Of a stretch of DNA of 64,000 nucleotides, positions 57,756 to 64,000 are shown piece after piece. Location of the stretch: assembly GCA_021770655.1 (NCBI GenBank), contig JAETQO010000007.1:19540-83539 (forward strand), in the 5' to 3' direction. The notes under the pieces are model-generated. The model was given only the letters and a program-made list of their open reading frames with translations, was not told where the DNA came from and did no database searches. This DNA comes from Ruminococcus sp. GTDB lineage: Bacteria > Bacillota > Clostridia > Oscillospirales > Ruminococcaceae. Position numbers and translations under genes: made by a program. Each line of letters opens with the position of its first letter. The stretch's first letter is position 1.

Positions 57756-58391
57756 CTATACATACGATCTTGATATACCCAGTTTTTTTGCGACCTCGCG
57801 CTGAGTCAAGGGCGTACCACCGTAAAGACCGTATCGAAGAATGATTATCTCCCGTTCTCTCTCGTCAAGTTCGTCTTTGATGAATTTGTAAAGCTGTTCG
57901 GATTTTATGATAAGCTCAATTTTGTCCGCAACGTTTTCTCCGTCGGAAATAATGTCTATAAGACAAAGCTGATTTCCGTCCTTGTCCGAGTCCACAGGTT
58001 CGTCGAAATGTATGTCGTTCGCCGATTTTTTCTGCGAGCGGAAGTGCATAAGTATCTCGTTTTCAACGCATCGGCTGCCGTAGGTCGCAAACCTGCACCC
58101 TTTTGTGTAGTCAAAGGTAGAAACCGCCTTGATAAGCCCTATGGTGCCTATGGAGATCAGATCCTCCTGATCCTTTGCGTTTGAGTAGTATTTCTTTATT
58201 ATGTGCGCTACCAGCCTCAGATTATGTTCGATAAGCTTATCCTTTGCGGCGCGGTCTCCCTGAGACATTTTTTCAAAGCACTCCTGCTCCTCTTTGGCGG
58301 AAAGCGGCTTTGGAAAAATACTTTTGGTATCGAAATGCAGAGCGAAAAACAGAAAATTCTCGCTGAGAAAATTAAGCAGCGACAGAATCAT
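57756..58391 (-). pseudogene. sigK: sigK 5' part, truncated by element 2
   Basis: The 211-codon frame begins MILSLLNFLSENFLFFALHF, a hydrophobic pro-sequence, then the sigma-K core: PKPLSAKEEQ, IEHNLRLVAHIIKKY, EDLISIGTIGLIKAVSTFD, GCRFATYGSRCVENEILMHF, DEREREIIILRYGLYGG and KLGISRSYV, where it stops at a TAG supplied by the element. Sigma-K drives late mother-cell transcription. ATG 58391 follows AAAGGGGG. The integration point (near residue 211, in the region 4 recognition helix) differs from the earlier position of the Bacillus skin element. Confidence 0.93.
57760..57764. other. Attachment core of element 2, right end
   Basis: ACATA (TATGT on the minus strand), shared with 48117-48121. 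Flanks are GATCGTATGTATAG on this side and ATTCTATGTTTC on the other. Confidence 0.75.
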
Positions 58392-58545
58392 AAAACAGCC
58401 CCCTTTATATTGCGGTCGCCTATAAAAACCTCTGTCGTTTGTCTGCGACATATCCGAACAACATAGGTTGTTAAAGGTGATCTTGCGTTGTTTTATATCT
58501 ATGAATTTCACGGCTAGTCTTATACTTTTGTCGCAGGAAAAAGTG

Positions 58546-58584
58546 ATCCCGATAAGAAAAACTGTTTCTTATCGGGATTTTTGT
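58546..58584. terminator. Terminator between ptsI and sigK
   Basis: ATCCCGATAAGAAA pairs with TTTCTTATCGGGAT; T-rich flanks on both strands. Confidence 0.85.
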
Positions 58585-58600
58585 GACTTGATAATTTACT

Positions 58601-60274
58601 TCAATATTTCAGCATTTTCTGCAAATTAGCGTGTATCTGCCGCCTGTCGCTGAGACTTATGCTCCTTATCGTCCGTCTTAACGGCAGTACCTGAGAGGGC
58701 GTGACCGAAAGCATATCCACATGAAGCTCCAGAAAGGTCTCCGTAAGCGACAGATCTCCTCCCAGCTCTCCGCATATGCCTACTTCTATTCCGTTGGCGT
58801 GAGCGTTGTCGCAGACGATCTTTATCATTCTCAGCACCGCCAGATGATGCTCCGGACAAATCTGCTCGTATCTGGAATTCTGTCTGTCCAGAGCCAGCGT
58901 GAACTGCTCCAGATCATTGGTGCCGATGTTGAAAAAATCAGCCTCCTTGGCAAGTATGTCGCTGGTCATCACCGCAGCGGGAGTTTCTATCATTACTCCC
59001 AGCTTTACGTTCTCTGAGAAAGGCTTGCCCTCGCTGATAAGCTCCTCTTTGACTTCGTGTATTATCTCCTTGACCCTTCTCAGCTCCGATACGTCAATTA
59101 TCATCGGCAGAAGTATGGATAGTCTGCCGTAAACCGAGGCTCTGTACATAGCTCTGAGCTGGGTCTTGAACATATCTTTCTGCTCAAGGCATACCCTTAT
59201 GGCTCTGTAACCCATGGCAGGATTTCTCTCATACTCAGTGTTGAGATAGTCGGGGCGTTTGTCCGCTCCTATGTCAAAAGCAGCAAGCACTACCTCTTTA
59301 CCTTTCATGTCCTCAAGCACACGTCTGTAGTTGTAAAACTGCAGTTCCTCGTTTGGAAATTCGGTGCGGTCAAAATACATAAATTCGCTTCTGAACAGTC
59401 CTATCCCGCCCGAGTCGTTTTCAATTGCGTTCTGCACCTCGTTCAGATTTCCTACGTTTGCGTATACCTTTATTTCGTGACCGTCTCTCGTTATGTTCCT
59501 GCGCCCTCTGAGCCTGTGCAGAAGTTCCTTCTTCCTTCCTTCAACAGCCTCCTTGCCGTCTATCATTCTTATCGTAGCCTCATCAGGCTGAATGTAAAGC
59601 GTTCCGCTGTAGCCGTCAAGAATAGCGTCCATTCCGTCAAGCTCTTCCGTGAGCGCTCCGCCGACATTGACAAGAGCGGGTATGTTCATGGTTTTTGCCA
59701 GAATAGCCGTGTGAGAGTTGACAGACCCCGTCCTGGTGCAGAAAGCAGTAATTTTTGATTTGTCCATAAGTACGGTTTCCGAGGGCATAAGATCACCTGT
59801 GCAGAGTATGGAGTTGCCTTTCAGCACAGGCATATTTCCCGCACAGTTCAGAATGTGCCTGAGCAGTCTGCTCGATACGTCCTTAACGTCCATAGTCCTT
59901 GCCTGCATATATTCGCTGTCCATTTCTCCCAGCATTTTTGTAAAGCTTCTCGCCGTGCAGGCAACAGCGTAGTCGGCGTTGAAATGCTGTTCAAGTATCA
60001 GGTCTTTTATCTGTCCCTCATACTGATCGTCGGTCATTATCATCTGATGAATAACAAATATCTGAGCGTCCTTTTCTCCGATAGATGAAAGCGCTCTTTC
60101 ATAAAGCTCACCCAGCTCCGTTAAAGCCGCGTCTCTTGCATCAGTGTATTTCTTGTATTCAAGCTGAGGGTCGCCGACCTTTATCTTGTTCACCACAAAT
60201 TCGTCCCTGCGGTAAAACGTGAGTACGCCTCTGGCTATCGCTCCGAATACGGATTTTCCTTTTATAACATACAT
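58601..60274 (-). CDS. ptsI: Phosphoenolpyruvate-protein phosphotransferase (PTS enzyme I)
   Basis: The 557-residue enzyme moves phosphate from PEP to HPr. The phospho-His is H188 in SVNSHTAI, the N-terminal part resembles the HPr-binding helical region, and the PEP-binding barrel carries GGIGLFRSEFMYFDR, GYRAIRVCL and IGTNDLEQFTLALDR, with ICGELGGD near the C-terminus. ATG 60274 follows AGAGGTGAG and gives the family start YVIKGKSV. HPr is not nearby. It is a single gene. Confidence 0.95.
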   Translation of the reverse strand: MYVIKGKSVFGAIARGVLTFYRRDEFVVNKIKVGDPQLEYKKYTDARDAALTELGELYERALSSIGEKDAQIFVIHQMIMTDDQYEGQIKDLILEQHFNADYAVACTARSFTKMLGEMDSEYMQARTMDVKDVSSRLLRHILNCAGNMPVLKGNSILCTGDLMPSETVLMDKSKITAFCTRTGSVNSHTAILAKTMNIPALVNVGGALTEELDGMDAILDGYSGTLYIQPDEATIRMIDGKEAVEGRKKELLHRLRGRRNITRDGHEIKVYANVGNLNEVQNAIENDSGGIGLFRSEFMYFDRTEFPNEELQFYNYRRVLEDMKGKEVVLAAFDIGADKRPDYLNTEYERNPAMGYRAIRVCLEQKDMFKTQLRAMYRASVYGRLSILLPMIIDVSELRRVKEIIHEVKEELISEGKPFSENVKLGVMIETPAAVMTSDILAKEADFFNIGTNDLEQFTLALDRQNSRYEQICPEHHLAVLRMIKIVCDNAHANGIEVGICGELGGDLSLTETFLELHVDMLSVTPSQVLPLRRTIRSISLSDRRQIHANLQKMLKY

Positions 60275-60301
60275 GGTCTCACCTCTTTTGTCTATAGGCA
60301 A

Positions 60302-60754
60302 TGTCTGTGCATTTTTTCTTCTGTTTTTTCACTTTAATTATATCACTATTTTATGAAGTGTAAAAGCGATTTAGGCTCAGTTTACAGTTTATTAATCATA
60401 TTCGTGATTTTAGCAAAGTGAATCGGCGAAATTTGTAGTTTTTGCACATACAGCCAAGGAACAAGTGGGATATAAATTATAAAAAATGAACAATAAAATC
60501 GTCGGAAGTCATTCTTATAAGTTCCTTAAATATTTCTTAAAGCGGTTGACTTAAATTCGGGGCTGTGTTAATCTTATTATAGGATTCACTGATTAAAGCG
60601 GAGCGTATCAAATCCAGCCGCATGAGTTTTATTGTATGAACGGGCGAATTTGATCTGATCAGTGTTTCCTATATCAGAGGGCGGCGCCGTAAAACCACCA
60701 TTGCCGGCGGTAGGTTTTTCAAGCGGCAGTCCGTAAACAAAAGGAGGAGCAAAT
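60302..60754. ncRNA. Intergenic region with a structured leader candidate
   Basis: The upper part (60302-60585) shows nothing. At 60586-60722 pairs of arms are visible: CACTGAT (60586) with ATCAGTG (60657), ATCAAAT with ATTTGAT inside, then GGGCGGCGCCG and CCGGCGG arms near 60681-60710, followed by AAAGGAGGAG and the TTG start at 60755. It could be a riboswitch-like leader of the ABC operon, but it matches no class I recognise. Confidence 0.4.
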
Positions 60755-61477
60755 TTGAAACTCAGAAATATAAACAGAGGATTAGTGCTCGGTGCGGTTT
60801 TAACCGTAGGAGTCGTGTGCTATGCGGTCTATGACCACAACACTTTCAAGGCGAACAAGCCTGAGATCGAAGAAACGGTGGAAAGCTATGTAAAAGCAAT
60901 TGCGGAATCCAACGTAGGAAAAGCGGAGGCTCTTAATTCACAGTGGACGGAGCTTGTGAACGATAAATTTACAGACTATGCCGGCAATGATGATTACGGA
61001 GTTACCAAAACGGATATTCTCAGCGAGATAAACGGCACAACGGTCAAGTCTTCTCAGGCAGGAGAGATAACGAGTGCGGAAAGCAACATAAAGAATATTT
61101 CCATAAGTAAGAGCGGAGCGGACGGCGCAAAGGTCAACTTTTCCTACAGCATTTGCTACGAGATCACCTATGGTGACCCATACTTTATGTCCTTCAGCGG
61201 ACTCAGCAGTTTTAACAGCGGCGACTATTCGGCAAACGACGTTTACGAACCGAGCCGGTCTCCCTATAAGGCATTTTTTGACGGATACGCCGAGTTTTAT
61301 CTGATACGCACCGATGACGGTTGGAAGATAGCTTCCGTTGAGGATTACGGCTACGGAGAAAATTATACCTACGAAAATGACGGAGACGACGAAAATTCCG
61401 AAGGATCTGCGGATTCTGAACCTATAGCAGATTCCACTGCGGACGAATCCGAGAAGGAGGCTGAACAGCTTGACTGA
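60755..61477 (+). CDS. Membrane-anchored protein of the ABC exporter operon
   Basis: The 240-residue protein has a signal anchor (LVLGAVLTVGVVCYAVY, about 10-26) and an extracellular domain (about 30-215) that resembles NTF2-like proteins, ending in an acidic tail with DGDDENSEGSADSEP. TTG 60755 follows AAAGGAGG. Its end overlaps the ATPase start by 8 bp, so it is translated with the transporter. The function is unknown; it may be an accessory protein. Confidence 0.7.
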   Translation: MKLRNINRGLVLGAVLTVGVVCYAVYDHNTFKANKPEIEETVESYVKAIAESNVGKAEALNSQWTELVNDKFTDYAGNDDYGVTKTDILSEINGTTVKSSQAGEITSAESNIKNISISKSGADGAKVNFSYSICYEITYGDPYFMSFSGLSSFNSGDYSANDVYEPSRSPYKAFFDGYAEFYLIRTDDGWKIASVEDYGYGENYTYENDGDDENSEGSADSEPIADSTADESEKEAEQLD

Positions 61478-62429
61478 TAATGCAGTACTGAGTATAAAGG
61501 GTCTTAATAAGACCATGGGCAAAAAGCATATCCTGCATGATATAGATATGGAGTGTTTCGGCGGTGAGGTTTTCGGATTTCTCGGACCTAACGGAGCAGG
61601 AAAAACCACGACCATTAAAATAGTAGTAGGACTTTTACAGCTTGATTCCGGCGAGATTCTTATCGACGGAAAGAATATCATCAAGGATTTTGAGGGCGCA
61701 ATGTCAAACGTAGGCGGAATCGTTGAAAATCCGGAAATGTATAAATACCTTACGGGTATGGAAAATCTTCGTCAATATGCCCGAATGAGAGAAGGCGTTA
61801 CCGAAGAGCGTATCAACGAGGTCGTTGAGCTTGTTAAGCTTTCCAACAGAATAAACGATAAGGTGTCGAAATATTCACTCGGTATGCGCCAGCGTCTTGG
61901 CGTGGCTCAGGCTATACTGCATAAGCCTAAGCTTCTTATTCTCGATGAACCGACCAATGGTCTTGACCCACAGGGAATAAAGGAACTGAGAGATGTGCTG
62001 AAAGAGCTTGCCCATAAGGAAAACACCTGCGTGGTTGTTTCCTCTCACCTTATGAGTGAGATGGAAATGATGTGCGACAGAGTGGGCATCATCGCAAACG
62101 GAAAAATGATAGGCGCCTATACAATGGAGGAGCTTATCTCCCAGTCCGACAGCAGTATGGCGGAATACGTCCTTGAGGTCGATGAACCCGAAAAGGCGTT
62201 AGAGCACATCGTTCTTGCCGACGAGGGCAAAAAGCTTGACAAGGAAACAGGACTTATCACTCTTTCGATACCTGTTGATATAGAGAAAAATAAGATCGCC
62301 TCCATTAATAAAGCGCTCTGTATGGCGGACATAAAGCTTTATACCGTTCACCGCAAGGAGAACAAAAAACTTGAGGACGTATTTATCGAGCTTACAGGCG
62401 ATACGGAAGGAGACGGACAAATTGGCTAG
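61470..62429 (+). CDS. ABC transporter ATP-binding protein
   Basis: The 319-residue ATPase has Walker A GPNGAGKT (near 42), the Q loop, signature YSLGMRQRLG (near 139), Walker B LLILDEPTNGLDPQG and switch His in VVSSHLM. A C-terminal extension of about 100 residues is typical of ABC-2 exporters. Its first codon overlaps the preceding gene and its end overlaps the permease start. Confidence 0.93.
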   Translation: MTDNAVLSIKGLNKTMGKKHILHDIDMECFGGEVFGFLGPNGAGKTTTIKIVVGLLQLDSGEILIDGKNIIKDFEGAMSNVGGIVENPEMYKYLTGMENLRQYARMREGVTEERINEVVELVKLSNRINDKVSKYSLGMRQRLGVAQAILHKPKLLILDEPTNGLDPQGIKELRDVLKELAHKENTCVVVSSHLMSEMEMMCDRVGIIANGKMIGAYTMEELISQSDSSMAEYVLEVDEPEKALEHIVLADEGKKLDKETGLITLSIPVDIEKNKIASINKALCMADIKLYTVHRKENKKLEDVFIELTGDTEGDGQIG

Positions 62430-63762
62430 ATTTTTCAAGCTTGTGAAAAACGAATACATAAAGGTTTTCAGAAAGCTTTCAACAAAAATAATGATAGCGC
62501 TTATAATTCTTGCGGCTTTTGCCCTTTCGGGAATAGCCCTTATCGGCAAAATGTCTATGGAGAATTATTCCGACGATATGTACGGTTCTGATACAGAGGA
62601 TTATCAGAGCAATATAGACTGGCTTGAAAAAACTCAGCCCGAGGGTTATGAGCTGGAAGTGGCAATGTGGCAGTATCTCATAGATAACGATATTGCATGG
62701 GAGGACTGGCGCTACGGAGTTCTGATGACGATGTTCTCCGATGCGGGAGCAGGCAGTGACATCAGCAATGTTATAGAATACCTCGACAATAACGATTGGC
62801 GCGGCTACTGCGAGTATATGCTTGCCAACGGAAATCTTGCCGAGGGAGACAGGTGGGAGTATCAGTACAGAGTTGACAACGATGTTTCCTTTGATAAATC
62901 TAATAAAAAGAAAAACGATATAATCGAAAAGGTAAACGACGCCAAGACTTCTCTTGCCGCACTCGGCGAGGGAGGGCAGTCCGAAAACGGAGAGGGAAGA
63001 GCTAAGCTTGAAGATACCGTCAGCGTAGGACTTTATCAGCTTGATAACAATAAGCTTGACAACGCCGCATCAGCGCCTTCGCTTTTTGATACTGCCGAGG
63101 CCGATGAGGTAAACTTCTGGTCGGTGTTCCTGCAAAGCACCTCGCTTATTACTGTTGTGGCTCTGCTTGTAATAGTGGTGGCAGGCGGAACGGTGTCCTC
63201 GGAATTTTCTCAGGGTACGGTAAAATTCCTGCTTATCAATCCGGTCAAGCGCTGGAAAATACTCGTGTCAAAATATTTCACCGCAATAACGGTAGGCTAT
63301 ATAATGCTTGCTATTCTGTTTGTCGCAATGATACCTATAACAGGTCTTATGCACGGCTTTGACGGTTTCTTCACACCGTATATCTACATAAGCGGAGGAG
63401 AGGTCAAGGAACTGCCGACTCTGCTCTATGCGGCAAGACAGTATTTGCTGGGCAGTGTGGAAATGGTGGTAATGTCAACGCTTGCTTTTGCTATCTCGTC
63501 GCTTGTAAGAAGTACGGCTCTTGCAATAGGCGTAAGCGTGTTTGCTATGTGCGTAGGAAGCACGGTAACATTACTGCTCAATCAGCTTGGACAGGACTGG
63601 GCAAGATTTCTGGTGTTCGCAAATACAGACCTTGTCACGATCGCACAGGGCAACTCAATGTTTGCACAGCACAGCCTAACATTTGCCGTATTCGTACTTG
63701 CGGCTCATATGGTAGTGTTCCTCCTTACCGCATGGGACGGCTTTACAAAACGTTCTGTTTAA
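62422..63762 (+). CDS. ABC-2 type transporter permease
   Basis: The 446-residue permease starts at TTG 62422 (ARFFKLVKNEYIKVFRKL), with AAGGAGACGG upstream; the longer frame from 62371 overlaps the ATPase by 58 bp and has no such site. One membrane segment lies near 25-45, then a large extracellular insertion (about 50-250), then five membrane segments (about 255-440). The order matches ABC-2 exporters of antimicrobials or lipids. Substrate unknown. Confidence 0.88.
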   Translation: MARFFKLVKNEYIKVFRKLSTKIMIALIILAAFALSGIALIGKMSMENYSDDMYGSDTEDYQSNIDWLEKTQPEGYELEVAMWQYLIDNDIAWEDWRYGVLMTMFSDAGAGSDISNVIEYLDNNDWRGYCEYMLANGNLAEGDRWEYQYRVDNDVSFDKSNKKKNDIIEKVNDAKTSLAALGEGGQSENGEGRAKLEDTVSVGLYQLDNNKLDNAASAPSLFDTAEADEVNFWSVFLQSTSLITVVALLVIVVAGGTVSSEFSQGTVKFLLINPVKRWKILVSKYFTAITVGYIMLAILFVAMIPITGLMHGFDGFFTPYIYISGGEVKELPTLLYAARQYLLGSVEMVVMSTLAFAISSLVRSTALAIGVSVFAMCVGSTVTLLLNQLGQDWARFLVFANTDLVTIAQGNSMFAQHSLTFAVFVLAAHMVVFLLTAWDGFTKRSV

Positions 63763-63771
63763 TACAATCAA

Positions 63772-63806
63772 AAAGACAGTTCTCGCATAATTGTGAGAAC
63801 TGTCTC
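63772..63806 (+). terminator. Terminator of the ABC operon
   Basis: AGACAGTTCTCGCA pairs with TGAGAACTGTCT, 9 bp after the permease stop; A-rich before and only weakly T-rich after. Confidence 0.75.
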
Positions 63807-64000
63807 AGTCTGTCGAAAAAGTCTTTTTATAACTGCCAAGGAGGTAAAAAGAGCGGGGTCAAGCGACGCGATTGCCGCTTGCGAAGAAAAGTCTTGCTCG
63901 ACAAGCTTGCAAGACTTAAGGGCAGAGCCCCCGTCGCTCCCGCAGGAGCGAAATCCCCTTACTTTAGGAGCTCCGAAAGGGGTGAATTTCAAAACAGTCC
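63807..64000. other. Window end, no gene seen
   Basis: A GC-rich stretch with small inverted pairs (GTCTTGC/GCAAGAC near 63893-63920; CGCTCCCGCAGGAGCG near 63934) but no gene. The style resembles a dispersed non-coding repeat; no other copy occurs in this window. Confidence 0.4.

Larger units (their letters stand above)
48117..57759. mobile_element. Element 2: 9.6-kb skin-like element interrupting sigK
   Basis: The element lies between the two parts of sigK, with a large serine recombinase gene beginning 23 bp from its left end. It carries regulators, a small resolvase, a three-gene envelope operon and a VapE/primase-type gene with iteron-like repeats at its right end. Removing 48117-57759 (9643 bp) joins SISRSYV to SRIEKKAL. 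No capsid, tail or conjugation genes are seen, so it resembles a satellite or mobilisable island. Confidence 0.88.

Overview
The window is from a low-to-mid GC Gram-positive bacterium of class Clostridia, most likely a Ruminococcus-like member of the Oscillospiraceae. This rests on the rpoB/rpoC and rpsL-rpsG-fusA-tuf blocks, an SRP RNA upstream of dnaX, strong AGGAGG-type ribosome binding sites, TTGACA-N17-TATAAT promoters, Thr-rich secreted proteins, and sporulation genes (sigK, spoVT). The genus is an inference.

Layout. 1-616: non-coding, dispersed repeats ending in AATTCGGG palindromes. 617-3127 (minus): ComM-type ATPase and a lysophospholipase-like hydrolase. 3547-17773 (plus): rpoB, rpoC, an ECF sigma/membrane-partner pair, then rpsL, rpsG, fusA, tuf. 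17933-19584: CPBP-like membrane protein and tadA. 19603-23769 (minus): recR, ybaB, dnaX, SRP RNA, a CheX-like protein and a CheY-like regulator. 23967-25784: tRNA-Leu(CAA) and an FAD/Rieske oxidoreductase.

The main discovery is that two sporulation genes are each split by a separate integrated element with its own large serine recombinase. Element 1 (about 26333-37920, 11.6 kb) sits inside spoVT. The AbrB half of SpoVT lies at 37845-38021 and the GAF half at 25891-26343, fused in frame to the recombinase. An 11-bp core (AACGGGTCGCC) is present at both ends, and joining the halves at this core gives an uninterrupted 180-codon SpoVT. Its cargo is a RepA-like helicase, a truncated feoB, a glycoside-hydrolase remnant, a surface protein, a sugar-binding lipoprotein, an AraC regulator, a GH16 beta-glucanase, an esterase-like hydrolase and decayed genes. 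Element 2 (about 48117-57759, 9.6 kb) is a skin-like element inside sigK. The SigK 5' part is at 57756-58391 and its last codons are at 48050-48121; joining at TATGT restores a 232-codon pro-sigma-K. It carries a large serine recombinase, a small 41-codon gene, two XRE regulators, a small resolvase, a three-gene envelope operon (with three PspC domains) and a VapE/primase-type replication protein beside iteron-like repeats.

Between the elements (38132-47700) are a radical SAM protein, HxlR, DtxR and MerR regulators, an EFR1-type ferredoxin/flavodoxin protein, an NlpC/P60 hydrolase, two gene fragments bounded by a MITE, and a two-component system. To the right of sigK (58601-63762) are ptsI, a possible structured leader RNA and an ABC exporter operon. 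Three small families of dispersed non-coding repeats run through the window; one of them supplies the C-terminal codons and stop of both comM and the 3' end of sigK.
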